DNA of 64,000 nucleotides from SUG2458 sp051872335 (GCA_051872335.1 JBJEDT010000025.1:1-64000), one strand, 5' to 3'; numbered from the stretch's first letter, positions 26,150 to 34,922 are shown. The notes: generated from the sequence alone by a model not told the origin. Numbers and translations are program-made.

Positions 26150-28561
26150 TTATTTTGATTCTTCTTTTTTAGGTTCTTCTTGAGCAGGCGCTGGTGCAGG
26201 TTCTGCTTCAGATTTTTTAACTTCAACTTTGATATTTAATAAATTCAAAACAACTTCAATTGCAATAATATCTTGCATTTCACTAAATAATGAATAACCT
26301 TCATTAACATAATCTTGTAATGGGTTTTTATTTGCATAACTACGTAAGTGAATACCTTCACGTAATTTATCCATCGTATCAATATGACCTGTCCAGTTTC
26401 TATCAACAATTCGTAATGAAGTAGTTTTTTCGATTTGAGTTGCTAGTTCTTCATTCCATTCTTTACGTCTATTTAAATAACGTTGCATCATTAATTGAGC
26501 AATATCTTCACCAACTTCGTTTGGATCTGAATCATCGTAAAGAGTAGGTTTAATAGTGCCTTCATCTAAGAAACGAGGCTCTAATTGTTGTTTTAATAAT
26601 TCACCCGAAACAAAACCATTAGCACTTTCTTTATCAATAGATTTTTTAGCTAATGATTTACCTGCAGTTACAAAGAATCCTTCAATCATTTCTGTAACAT
26701 CTTCAGGAGTTGAATATAAAATCTTATCTCTTAAAGAGTACATAATTCCACGTTGCTTACTTAAAACATCATCGTAGTCAAGTAACGATTTACGAACATC
26801 GAAGTTTTGACCTTCGATTCTTTTTTGAGCTTGAGTAATAGCATTTTGGAATAATTTCATTTCAATTGCTTCATCACCCATTTGTTCACCCATTTTTTGA
26901 ATTTGATCATTACCAAATCTCAACATTAATTCGTCATCTAACGCTACATAGAATCTTGAATATCCTGGATCACCTTGACGACCAGAACGACCTCTTAATT
27001 GGTTATCGATACGTCTTGATTCATTTCTTTCTGTACCGAAAACACATAAACCACCAAGTTCACGAGTTTCATCAGTTAACTTAATATCAGTACCACGACC
27101 AGCCATGTTAGTAGCAACTGTAACTGCACCTTTTTGTCCAGCTTGAGCAACAATTTCCGCTTCAAGCGCATGGTTTTTAGCATTCAAAACACTGTGTGGT
27201 ATGTGAGCTTCATTTAACATTCTGTCAACAACTTCAGACATTTCGACAGATGAGGTACCAATCAAAATTGGTTGTCCTAATTCATGACGACGTTTAACTT
27301 CTTCTACTAATGCCTTTAATTTTGCTTGTTTATTACCAAAAATTAAATCTAAATCATCAACACGTTGAATAGGTCTATTTGTTGGAATGCAAATAACACG
27401 CATATTATAGATTTTTTGGAATTCTTCTTCTTCAGTTTTAGCTGTACCTGTCATACCAGCAACTTTTTCATATAAACGGAAGAAGTTTTGATATGTAATA
27501 GTAGCCATAGTAACAGTTTCTTGTTTAATCTTGACACCTTCTTTAGCTTGAATAGCTTGGTGTAAACCATCACTATATTCACGGCCTTTTAAAATACGAC
27601 CAGTGAAACTATCGATAAGTTGAATCTCGCCTTCATTATCAACCATATATTCAACATCTCTACTCATAACATAGTTAGCTTTTAATGCTTGGACAATACG
27701 GTGAACTAAATCATTGTATTGTGGTGAATATAAATTCTTAATACCAAACATTTTTTCAGCTTTATCAACACCAGAATCTGTTAATGTACATGTTTTAGTT
27801 TTAATATCAAATGTGAAATCTTTTTCTCTTTTTAAAGTTTTAACAAATCTATCAGCAATTAAATATGTATTTGCAGAAACTTTTGTACCACCTGAAATAA
27901 TTAATGGAGTTCTAGATTCATCAATTAAAATAGAGTCAGCTTCATCAACAACAGCGAAAACTAATCCACGTAAAACACGCTTCTTAAGATCTGTTGCCAT
28001 ATTGTCTCTTAAGTAGTCAAAACCTAATTCTGAGTTTGTTGTATATGTAATATCACATAGGTATGCTTGTCTTTTTTCTTCATTTGTTTTTTCTCTTAAG
28101 TTAACACCAACTGTTAAGCCTAAAAAACGATAGATTTGTCCCATCCATTCAGCGTCACGAGATGCTAAGTATTCGTTAACAGTAATAACGTGAACACCTC
28201 TACCTGATAAAGCATTTAAATAAACTGCCATTGTAGCTGTTAAAGTTTTACCTTCACCAGTACGCATTTCAGCAACATCACCTTGGTCAAGAACAATAGA
28301 ACCCATAATTTGTACTTTGAATGGGAATTGACCTAAGACACGCTTACCTGCTTCACGAGCTACAGCAAATGCTTCAATTTTAATATCATCTAATGTTTCT
28401 CCATTTGCTAATCTTTCCCTAAAATATGGAGTCTTTGCTTTTAATTCATCATCTGTTAATGCAGCCATTTCATCTGCTAATTCCATAACCTTGTCAGCTT
28501 GTGCTGAAATTTTCTTTAATCTACTTTTATCGAAATTAAAAATTTTATCAATTAAACTCAT
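26150..28561 (-). CDS. secA: Preprotein translocase ATPase SecA
   Basis: 803 residues. Motor with Walker A 'MRTGEGKTLTATMAVYLNAL', DEAD-like 'FAVVDEADSILIDESRTPLI', preprotein cross-linking domain, NBF2 'VTVATNMAGRGTDIKL', 'QLRGRSGRQGDPG' and the helical scaffold/wing. It drives Sec-dependent secretion. The tail 'PAPAPAQEEPKKEESK' replaces the C-terminal zinc-binding CxCx8CH/C SecB- and ribosome-binding module, which is missing. AGGAGG site before ATG. Directly upstream of prfB. Confidence 0.97.
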   Translation of the reverse strand: MSLIDKIFNFDKSRLKKISAQADKVMELADEMAALTDDELKAKTPYFRERLANGETLDDIKIEAFAVAREAGKRVLGQFPFKVQIMGSIVLDQGDVAEMRTGEGKTLTATMAVYLNALSGRGVHVITVNEYLASRDAEWMGQIYRFLGLTVGVNLREKTNEEKRQAYLCDITYTTNSELGFDYLRDNMATDLKKRVLRGLVFAVVDEADSILIDESRTPLIISGGTKVSANTYLIADRFVKTLKREKDFTFDIKTKTCTLTDSGVDKAEKMFGIKNLYSPQYNDLVHRIVQALKANYVMSRDVEYMVDNEGEIQLIDSFTGRILKGREYSDGLHQAIQAKEGVKIKQETVTMATITYQNFFRLYEKVAGMTGTAKTEEEEFQKIYNMRVICIPTNRPIQRVDDLDLIFGNKQAKLKALVEEVKRRHELGQPILIGTSSVEMSEVVDRMLNEAHIPHSVLNAKNHALEAEIVAQAGQKGAVTVATNMAGRGTDIKLTDETRELGGLCVFGTERNESRRIDNQLRGRSGRQGDPGYSRFYVALDDELMLRFGNDQIQKMGEQMGDEAIEMKLFQNAITQAQKRIEGQNFDVRKSLLDYDDVLSKQRGIMYSLRDKILYSTPEDVTEMIEGFFVTAGKSLAKKSIDKESANGFVSGELLKQQLEPRFLDEGTIKPTLYDDSDPNEVGEDIAQLMMQRYLNRRKEWNEELATQIEKTTSLRIVDRNWTGHIDTMDKLREGIHLRSYANKNPLQDYVNEGYSLFSEMQDIIAIEVVLNLLNIKVEVKKSEAEPAPAPAQEEPKKEESK

Positions 28562-28860
28562 TTTATATCCTCCTTCAAGGCTGTCTTATTTATTTTACAA
28601 TAAATACTTGTTTTTTCATAGTCTAAAATTTTAAATATCTGAGTTTATTAAAATTTATAGTAAAACAAATAATTTTCCTAACATAGATAGAAGTTATTTT
28701 ATTTATTACATAATGCACAAGTTTAAATTTTAAGCACGTAATCTAGAAAAAATAATTTTTATTAATTAAAATAAAGCCCTACATACTTAGTATGTAGGGC
28801 TAACAATAGTAAACTAGCTACGTATTGTATGCTAGTTTGTTAGGTCGTTTATGTAACCGA
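28562..28860. other. Intergenic region secA-csp
   Basis: About 300 AT-rich bases. It holds the secA leader on the minus strand, the csp terminator (28775-28801) and an imperfect hairpin AACTAGC / GCTAGTT (about 28813-28838) in the csp 3' untranslated region. No gene or RNA family recognised. Confidence 0.5.
28775..28801 (-). terminator. Intrinsic terminator of csp
   Basis: Perfect 12-bp stem AGCCCTACATAC / GTATGTAGGGCT with a 3-nt loop, followed on the minus strand by TTATTTTAATT. About 60 bp downstream of the csp stop. Confidence 0.85.
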
Positions 28861-29061
28861 TTATTTTAGTTTTGTAACATTCTTTGCTTGAAGACCCCTA
28901 GTAGTTTCAAATAAATCAAATTCAACTATTTGACCTTCTTCAAGTGTACGATAGCCTTTTTCATTGATTTGAGAATAATGAACAAAGATATCTGGACTAT
29001 CGTCATGGTTAATGAATCCAAAACCTTTTTCGGCATTAAACCATTTTACTTTTCCTTGCAT
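28861..29061 (-). CDS. Cold-shock protein
   Basis: 66 residues, the whole protein being one cold-shock domain. RNP1 'KGFGFINHD' and RNP2 'DIFVHYSQI' are intact and 'MQGKVKWFNAEKGFGF' is the canonical start. The ATG at 29061 has AAAGGAG upstream; a longer in-frame start at 29130 would add a non-family leader and is rejected. Such proteins bind single-stranded RNA/DNA and melt structures in the cold. It sits between comFC and secA, the position Bacillus uses for hpf. Confidence 0.95.
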   Translation of the reverse strand: MQGKVKWFNAEKGFGFINHDDSPDIFVHYSQINEKGYRTLEEGQIVEFDLFETTRGLQAKNVTKLK

Positions 29062-29144
29062 TAGCTTACTCCTTTCACTAAGATAACTTCCTACTTCAAA
29101 TTGTAAATTGTAATCAATAAAAAGTGACAAATTTTCGTACGCCC

Positions 29145-29768
29145 TTATAATTCATTTTTCGACAATACGAGAATTTTAATTTCTTTAGGATTACATTTTC
29201 TTATTACTTTAATAGCTCCTGTTAATGTAGAGCCAGTTGTCATTACATCATCTACTAATAGAATCTTTTTGTTTTTAATAATCTTTTTAGCAAAAATATC
29301 TATGTTATCTATCATATCTGCCCTTTGCCATTTTCTTAAAGTTGCTTGTTTAATATTCTCTTTCTTATATAGAATTGGTAATATTGGTAGGTTTAGACAT
29401 CTAAAAATTTCAATAACATGATTAAATCCTCTCTTAAGATCATCCTCCCTCCATGATGGCATTGGAACAATATAATAAGAAGCAAATCTTAAATGTAAGT
29501 CATAGGCATATTGTTCAAGAAATATTGGTGCTAATTCAATATCGTGACATCCCTTTAACTTATATAGACATTTTCTTATGGTCTCATCATAACTAAAAAG
29601 ACTTATTCCTTGAACTGTATTTAAATAAAATTTTGAGATATGCAAAAGAAATTTTGCATTGCATTCTTTACAAATATGAAAACCACTTCCAAGTAGAGAA
29701 GTAAGAGAACTTGAATTGATATCTTTAAAACATAATTTACAAATATTTGTTTGATCTTCTGATTTCAT
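29145..29768 (-). CDS. comFC: ComFC-like phosphoribosyltransferase-fold protein
   Basis: 207 residues. N-terminal zinc ribbon with Cys pairs ('NICKLCFKD' and 'HICKECNAK'), then a PRT fold with 'YYIVPMPSWREDDLKRGFNHV' and the PRPP loop 'KILLVDDVMTTGSTLTGA'. ComFC/GntX proteins support natural transformation with ComFA; the enzymatic role is unclear. It overlaps comFA by 32 bp, with AGAGG inside comFA as the ribosome site, so it is translationally coupled. Confidence 0.9.
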   Translation of the reverse strand: MKSEDQTNICKLCFKDINSSSLTSLLGSGFHICKECNAKFLLHISKFYLNTVQGISLFSYDETIRKCLYKLKGCHDIELAPIFLEQYAYDLHLRFASYYIVPMPSWREDDLKRGFNHVIEIFRCLNLPILPILYKKENIKQATLRKWQRADMIDNIDIFAKKIIKNKKILLVDDVMTTGSTLTGAIKVIRKCNPKEIKILVLSKNEL

Positions 29769-30876
29769 AAATTGCCTCTTTCATTGCTTGTGTTGCATGA
29801 TTACAACAATAAATTACATCTCCATTAGGGGAATCTTTTTTTCTTCCAACCCTTCCGCTAATTTGAATTAAAGTATTTTTGTCATAAATAAAATGCTCAC
29901 TATTTAAAATAATTACTTGTAAATCTTTAAAAGTAACTCCTCTTTCTAAGACTGAAGTTGTTACTAAATACATAATTTTTTTGTTTTTAAAATCTTCAAT
30001 TACTTTTTCAAAGTTTCTTGTTTTTGAGGTAATTACAAATCCTCTTTTATTAAATATTTTTAAAATTTTATAAACAACTTCACACATATTAATAGTAGGT
30101 AAAAAAACAAAACATTGCTTACTTTGTTTTTGATAATTATTTAATTTCTTCAATACATAAATTAACTGAAAAATAAAAGATCTTTTAATAATAATTGGTT
30201 CAGGAATTTTATAATGATGAAATCTAACATTTAGATTTAAAATAGTGTCATTATTTTTTTTAAATTCTTCGATTATATTAAGTGGAGCTGTCGCACTTAA
30301 AATAACAGCTTTTCCTTTAAGTGATCTTCTAAAAAAAGCATATAAGGTATCGTTTTTATAAAAAGGAAAAGCATCAACTTCATCAAGAATTAATAAGTCA
30401 AAATAATTACTATATCGATATAATTGATGAGTAGTTAAAAGAATAATATCTCCTTTTAATTCATCCGTGCATCCTCCATAAAGTGGAGTTATCTTATATC
30501 CTTTAAATGAATTTTTAAAACGAGTATATAAATCAAGAACAACATTTTTCCTAGGTACAGCAAAACCAACATTCATCTTATTTTTTAAAGCATAATCAAT
30601 AACCTTAAAAACTAATTCAGTTTTACCAGCTCCACATACTGCTTTGACTAAAGTATTTTTACCATCTTTAAATGAAGATACTATTTCACTTGATATTTTT
30701 TCTTGTTCTTTTGTAAGTTTGTAAGTTAAATCTAAACACCCACTATGTTGTTCTTTTATTTCATCTTCACCATATTCTTCACCAATAAATTCAATACATT
30801 TACGACAGTATTCTTGACCATTTAAAACACCAATATATCGTTTGTCGCTATTACCACATTTTTCACATACAAACAA
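29737..30876 (-). CDS. comFA: ComFA-like late competence DNA helicase
   Basis: 379 residues if started at the TTG at 30876, which is 7 nt after GAGG; an in-frame GTG at 30885 is itself inside the ribosome site. N-terminal Cys4 zinc finger ('VCEKCGNSDKR', 'QEYCRKCIEF'), Walker A 'LVKAVCGAGKTELVFKV', DEVD box 'YFDLLILDEVDAFPFY', 'VILSATAP' and motif VI 'QISGRVGRKKDSPNGDV'. ComFA powers import of transforming DNA. Its ribosome site lies in the 3' arm of the upstream terminator hairpin, and it starts with a weak codon, so expression looks tightly limited. Other com genes are outside the window. Confidence 0.9.
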   Translation of the reverse strand: MFVCEKCGNSDKRYIGVLNGQEYCRKCIEFIGEEYGEDEIKEQHSGCLDLTYKLTKEQEKISSEIVSSFKDGKNTLVKAVCGAGKTELVFKVIDYALKNKMNVGFAVPRKNVVLDLYTRFKNSFKGYKITPLYGGCTDELKGDIILLTTHQLYRYSNYFDLLILDEVDAFPFYKNDTLYAFFRRSLKGKAVILSATAPLNIIEEFKKNNDTILNLNVRFHHYKIPEPIIIKRSFIFQLIYVLKKLNNYQKQSKQCFVFLPTINMCEVVYKILKIFNKRGFVITSKTRNFEKVIEDFKNKKIMYLVTTSVLERGVTFKDLQVIILNSEHFIYDKNTLIQISGRVGRKKDSPNGDVIYCCNHATQAMKEAIYEIRRSNKYL

Positions 30877-30909
30877 AAAAATCACCTCATTTATAATTAC
30901 GAGATGATT
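30875..30909 (-). terminator. Terminator hairpin that also sequesters the comFA ribosome site
   Basis: Minus strand AATCATCTC / GAGGTGATT, 9 bp with one G-U pair and a 12-nt loop (30880-30909), followed by five to six T. The GAGG in its 3' arm (30888-30885) is the comFA Shine-Dalgarno. It terminates the SpoIIQ-like gene. Confidence 0.75.
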
Positions 30910-30932
30910 TTGATTATTCCTTATTTTATTAA

Positions 30933-31598
30933 TTAAAGTTCAGCAATAATTAATGAATAAGACTTTTCAGGATTTACATATTCACCTTTTGAATTTAAAA
31001 CTTCAAAATGCAATGATTGACCTAAACCACTAGTATATAAAGATTCTCCACTAGTAGCTATGACATCACCTTGAGAAACTGTATCACCTTTATTTATATT
31101 TATTTTACCTAATGAGCAATAAATAAATTGAGCTCCTGTTTCATGTTCAATAAGAATCATATTGCCATAAGTACCGTCATTTCCTTTACTAATTACAGTA
31201 CCGGAAGCAACAGCTAAAACATCAAATTGATTATTACTATTATAATCTACACCTAATGATTTAGTATAAGTATCTACACTTCCTGGAACAGTTATAATTG
31301 CATTTTCTCTAATAGAAATATCATCACTTGGATCATAAAAATATGTTGCTATTTTTACATCACCTTTTGTAGGTTTAGCTAAAACTTCTGTTAAAGGATT
31401 AAAAACAATTAAATCTGTTTCTTGTCCATCATCATTAGGAGTATCAGTATCAGGTTCATAAATATCATCATAATTATTATCCGCACTTGCAACAAGTCCA
31501 ATAACTCCTCCAAGGAAGATAGCTGCTGATAATGTTGATATTAAAGCCACTTTTACTTCTTTTCTCATTGGCATCATTCTTTTAGGTTTAAAGTCCAT
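30933..31598 (-). CDS. SpoIIQ-like membrane protein with degenerate LytM (M23) domain
   Basis: 221 residues: short cytoplasmic N-terminus, one transmembrane helix (about 16-38), an acidic linker, then a LytM-like domain (about 110-215). Sequence follows SpoIIQ closely: 'FDVLAVASGTVISKG', 'GNMILIEHETGAQFIYCSL', 'KGDTVSQGDVIATSG' and 'LHFEVLNSKGEYVNPE'. Zinc ligands of active M23 endopeptidases are lost: the first His (H-x-G-x-D) is Ser in 'KSLGVDY' and the H-x-H is S-x-H-like ('QSLHFEV'). SpoIIQ is the forespore half of the SpoIIQ-SpoIIIAH channel, also inactive in Bacillus. Other degenerate LytM regulators are possible. GAGGTGA site before the ATG. Confidence 0.72.
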   Translation of the reverse strand: MDFKPKRMMPMRKEVKVALISTLSAAIFLGGVIGLVASADNNYDDIYEPDTDTPNDDGQETDLIVFNPLTEVLAKPTKGDVKIATYFYDPSDDISIRENAIITVPGSVDTYTKSLGVDYNSNNQFDVLAVASGTVISKGNDGTYGNMILIEHETGAQFIYCSLGKININKGDTVSQGDVIATSGESLYTSGLGQSLHFEVLNSKGEYVNPEKSYSLIIAEL

Positions 31599-31812
31599 TT
31601 TATTTCACCTCATTAGTAAGTTTGCACCAAAAAAATTTTTATATTCAATTTAAATTAATAATATTTGAATATCACAAGACTATAGGTTTATGTCTTTACC
31701 ATAAGTATAACTATATGTAAAACTAATAGTTTTAATAAATTTTATTCATTTATTGTCAAAATAAACTAAACAAAATACAAACTTGATTGTAACATTTTTT
31801 ACATTATAGTTG

Positions 31813-31841
31813 TTGAACTTGTGTGTAACATTTGATATAAT
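31813..31841 (+). promoter_or_regulatory. Strong SigA promoter of the HTH-DUF3990 operon
   Basis: TTGAAC (31813-31818), 17-bp spacer, TATAAT (31836-31841) preceded by TG-n (extended -10). An AAGGAGG site follows before ATG 31866. Confidence 0.82.
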
Positions 31842-31865
31842 AAAGTTACATAAGGAGGATAGAAT

Positions 31866-32720
31866 ATGAAGTTCAATATTAGTAATGATTTGGTTTTGAT
31901 AAGAGAATTTTTTCAAATTTCACAAAAAGAGTTTGCTAACATTTTAGGTGTGGATAGACTAACATTGATAAGGACAGAAAATGGTAATACTTATCCTCGA
32001 ATTGAATTGATGGATAAATTTTATAATTATTGTTTTAATAAAGGATTGAAGTTAAATCTACAAAAAGAAATGTTTTATAAAGATGACATAAAAAGTAATC
32101 ATATCTTATTAACTCACGCATCAAAAAATGGAATTAATGGGAATATAACGATTGAAAAAAGTAGAATCAATAATGATTTTGGAAAAGGATTTTATTGTGG
32201 GGATTCCTATGATAAATCAATTTCTTTCATATGCAGATTTCCTGAGTCTTGTGTCTACTTTTTAGATTTTGATCCTAAAGATTTAAATTGTGTAAGATTT
32301 GAAGTTAATACTGAGTGGATGCTAGCTATTGCATATTTTAGAGGAAAATTAGAAAACTATAAAAATAGTGACGTTTTAAAAAAAATAATAGCACCAATAC
32401 TTAAGGCTGATTATGTAATAGCACCTATTGCAGATAACAGAATGTTTCAAATAATAGACACTTTCATCGAAGGTGAAATTACTGATGAGCAATGTAGGCA
32501 TTGCTTAGCGGCTACAAATTTAGGAATGCAATATGTATTTTTAACAAATAAATCTATTGACCATCTTGAGATAATTGAAAGATGTTTTGTGTCCTCAAGT
32601 GAAAAGCAATTCTTTAAAAATGAGCAATTAAAATTTCAAAAAGTAGGAAATGATAAATCTAGATTAGCAAGAATTCAATATAGAGGAAAAGGTAAATATA
32701 TAGAGGAGATTTTATTATGA
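31866..32720 (+). CDS. HTH (XRE) - DUF3990 ADP-ribosyltransferase-like toxin candidate
   Basis: 284 residues. An XRE-type helix-turn-helix (about 5-60, 'ISQKEFANILGVDRLTLIRTENG') is fused to a DUF3990 domain (about 75-210). The DUF3990 signature is visible: 'ILLTHASKNGING', 'NNDFGKGFYCGDSYDKSISF' and 'VYFLDFD'; this family is related to ADP-ribosyltransferase toxins. Here the usual 'LYHGS' start reads 'LLTHAS'. The fusion with its own DNA-binding domain suggests autoregulation. The next gene starts 4 bp before its stop (ATGA overlap), a toxin-antitoxin-style arrangement. Biochemical activity is inference. Confidence 0.72.
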   Translation: MKFNISNDLVLIREFFQISQKEFANILGVDRLTLIRTENGNTYPRIELMDKFYNYCFNKGLKLNLQKEMFYKDDIKSNHILLTHASKNGINGNITIEKSRINNDFGKGFYCGDSYDKSISFICRFPESCVYFLDFDPKDLNCVRFEVNTEWMLAIAYFRGKLENYKNSDVLKKIIAPILKADYVIAPIADNRMFQIIDTFIEGEITDEQCRHCLAATNLGMQYVFLTNKSIDHLEIIERCFVSSSEKQFFKNEQLKFQKVGNDKSRLARIQYRGKGKYIEEILL

Positions 32721-33586
32721 AAAAAATGGATAGAGATGGTTTAATTATATGCACTCTTCAAGGTAATCTATTTCTTTGCTCCTTAAAATCGACTGATTGT
32801 AGCTCTGAAATATTTATGAGAAGATTTATGTCTTCTCAAATATCCAAAGAATTTGATTCTTTAGCAATTCTTGATGATTCTTTAACAACAAAAGAAATAT
32901 TAAATAAGATTGATGAAGAATTTGGTGAATCTAACTATGGCACTATAAAATACGAAAAAGAAGTTATTTTTTGGATAGGATATATTTATCGCTATTTTGC
33001 TTATACATATGAATTGTCATCAAAATATATTTATAAAATTTTAAAACCAAAAGAATTAAATGAACTTTATTATGTATATCACACTTTTGATCCTTCAGTT
33101 GCAATAGAAAAAATACTCGAAGAAAAAAATATTTCTTTTGATTTGGATAATCAAAACGAGAGATTGTTAAAAATGTTAAGAAATCAACAATATGAAAAGA
33201 ATGTTTTAATTAAGCAAATGACAATGAACTATGCAAATGATTTATGTAACTCTTTTATAATTAATAAAGATATAAACATGAACGAAAAATATATTAAGCT
33301 TGGAATTATTTATAAAGATGAAAATATTGGAGAAATATCATTTAAAAAAGTAGATGAAGATTATTATAAGTATGATATATATCTCAAAGATGACAAATAC
33401 AAAAATAATGGTCTAGAAACAGTTGCCTTTAAAAAATCAATTTCAGTAGCAAATGCGTTAGGAATTAAAAAAATACAATTGGAATTATTGAAGACAAATG
33501 AAAAAGATATTGATATCTTTAAAAAACTCGGATATCAATATTTAAAAGAAAAAGATAATTTTGTTTATTATACTAATTACAAATAA
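32717..33586 (+). CDS. DUF3990-partner protein fused to a GNAT acetyltransferase-like domain
   Basis: 289 residues, two parts. Residues 1-140 ('SSEIFMRRFMSSQISKEFDS', 'EVIFWIGYIYRYFAYTYELS', 'YYVYHTFDPSVAIEKILEE') resemble a small protein I recall beside HTH-DUF3990 genes, presumed antitoxin. Residues about 190-289 look like a GNAT domain: 'KLGIIYKDENIGEISF' (beta 2-3), a relaxed acyl-CoA loop 'KYKNNGLETVAFKKSI', and 'LELLKTNEKDIDIFKKLGY' (the Asn and 'KLGF' end). The usual R/Q-x-x-G-x-G/A is weak. The partner usually lacks such an extension, so the fusion is notable. The ATG overlaps the preceding stop, so production is coupled. Confidence 0.6.
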   Translation: MKKMDRDGLIICTLQGNLFLCSLKSTDCSSEIFMRRFMSSQISKEFDSLAILDDSLTTKEILNKIDEEFGESNYGTIKYEKEVIFWIGYIYRYFAYTYELSSKYIYKILKPKELNELYYVYHTFDPSVAIEKILEEKNISFDLDNQNERLLKMLRNQQYEKNVLIKQMTMNYANDLCNSFIINKDINMNEKYIKLGIIYKDENIGEISFKKVDEDYYKYDIYLKDDKYKNNGLETVAFKKSISVANALGIKKIQLELLKTNEKDIDIFKKLGYQYLKEKDNFVYYTNYK

Positions 33587-33612
33587 TTTTTACTCGATAA
33601 TAATCTTTGTTT

Positions 33613-33643
33613 AAAAATAAATGAAATAATGTTATTTATTTTT
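33613..33643 (+). terminator. Possible weak terminator of the DUF3990 operon
   Basis: AT-only stem AAAAATAAAT / ATTTATTTTT with an 11-nt loop ends in TTTTT. Its stability is low. The rest of 33587-33870 is AT-rich; a short minus-strand reading fragment ending near 33640 ('NKEFSYYVNKWAKQIEK') might be a gene remnant, but I do not rely on it. Confidence 0.35.
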
Positions 33644-33870
33644 CAATTTGTTTTGCCCATTTATTAACATAATAGGAGAATTCTTTATTGCAACACTTAT
33701 AACTGATTCAATATGACATTTTAATTTTTTATTTCACAACTCCCGTATTTCTTTCAGTCTGGCTGCAGAAATTTTTCAGTACGATTGCAAATTTTAAATA
33801 AAATATAAATAAAAACATATTACTAAATAATAATAAAAAGATATATATTTCCATACATTTCTCTCAATAA

Positions 33871-34308
33871 TTATTTTTCTAAATCATTAATTAAATTAAC
33901 TCTACGAAGATGTCTTCCACCTTCAAATTCAGTTGAGATAAATTCATCAACAGCTTTTAATACCATATCGTGGTCCATATATTTTTGACCAAATGAAATC
34001 ATATTAGCATCATTATGCAAACGAGCAAAGTGAGCAACTTCTTCGCAATATCCAACAGCACATCTAATACCTTTCATCTTATTAGCAGCCATCATTATTC
34101 CTTCTCCACTAGTGCAAACTAAAATTCCTAAATCTGCTTCTTTATTTATAATAGCTTCAGCAGCTTTTATAGCAAAGACTGGATAATCACAAGATTCGTT
34201 TGTATAAGTACCACAGTCAAGAACTTCATGCCCTAATGAAACTAAATGATCTTTAATTTTATTTTTTAGTTCAAGACCACCATGGTCACAACCTAATGAA
34301 ATTTTCAT
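33871..34308 (-). CDS. rpiB: Ribose-5-phosphate isomerase B (RpiB/LacAB family)
   Basis: 145 residues from ATG 34308, preceded by GGAGGGAG; a TTG-started longer frame would overlap that site. 'MKISLGCDHGGLELK' is the canonical start, 'GILVCTSGEGIMMAANKMKGIRCA' carries the catalytic Cys loop, and 'ARLHNDANMISFGQK' the His/Asn segment. It interconverts ribose-5-P and ribulose-5-P in the pentose phosphate pathway. Two bp after the Sua5 gene; this pair plus prfA/prmC copies Bacillus ywl gene order. Confidence 0.93.
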   Translation of the reverse strand: MKISLGCDHGGLELKNKIKDHLVSLGHEVLDCGTYTNESCDYPVFAIKAAEAIINKEADLGILVCTSGEGIMMAANKMKGIRCAVGYCEEVAHFARLHNDANMISFGQKYMDHDMVLKAVDEFISTEFEGGRHLRRVNLINDLEK

Positions 34309-34310
34309 AA

Positions 34311-34922
34311 TTATAACTCCCTCCAAGTTTTATTTAATTCTTCTAAAGTTAAACTACCTTGTCTAACTAATTCAATATCTTCATCAATTTTTATAATAGT
34401 AGAAGGTAACTCTCCTAAAGCATCTTCCATAACCACTGCTGATATCTCACCACTAAAAGCATTAATAACATCTTCATATTCACTTAAAGGTTTTTCACCG
34501 GATTTATTAGCACTAGGTACAAGTAATGGTTTACCTACCTTTTTAATTAAATTTAAAACAAATGGATGAGAAGAAATTCGTATTCCTACATATTCTGAAC
34601 CTAAAGTTACAAAAGATGGTAACTCCTTTTTTGTTTTAAGTAAAACAGTTAATGGTCCTGGCATAAACATATTTAAAAATTTTTCTATCTTTTCATTCAC
34701 ATTAACAAATTTTTTAATCATATTTATCGAATCACACATTAATGTAAAAGGTTTATGAGGTGGTCTATTTTTAGCTTCCATCATTTTTTTAAATGCCTTT
34801 TCACTGTCATAAAGTACTCCAAGTCCATAAACTGTTTCAGTTGGAAAACCAACTACCTCTTCGTTTTTAATTAGGTCAGCAGCTAGCTCAACTTCCGTAG
34901 AATTTAATAACTTTGTCTCCAT
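34311..34922 (-). CDS. tsaC: L-threonylcarbamoyladenylate synthase (Sua5/YrdC/YwlC, TsaC type)
   Basis: 203 residues, the short YrdC-only form without the Sua5 C-terminal domain. Signatures: 'VVGFPTETVYGLGVLY', 'KNRPPHKPFTLMC' (Lys/Arg for nucleotide), 'PGPLTVLLKT' and 'LLVPSANKSGEKPLS'. It makes threonylcarbamoyl-AMP for tRNA t6A37. Tightly packed with rpiB downstream; a 24-bp gap separates it from the SpoIIR-like gene upstream. GGAG site before the ATG. Confidence 0.93.
   Translation of the reverse strand: METKLLNSTEVELAADLIKNEEVVGFPTETVYGLGVLYDSEKAFKKMMEAKNRPPHKPFTLMCDSINMIKKFVNVNEKIEKFLNMFMPGPLTVLLKTKKELPSFVTLGSEYVGIRISSHPFVLNLIKKVGKPLLVPSANKSGEKPLSEYEDVINAFSGEISAVVMEDALGELPSTIIKIDEDIELVRQGSLTLEELNKTWREL

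Noticed and set aside
29062..29130. 23-residue N-terminal extension of the cold-shock protein
   Set aside because: AAAGGAG sits directly before the canonical MQGKVKWF start, and the extension has no counterpart in the family.
33644..33730. Minus-strand fragment resembling the C-terminus of a protein (NKEFSYYVNKWAKQIEK)
   Set aside because: Too short and frame-broken to identify; could be a remnant but not supportable.
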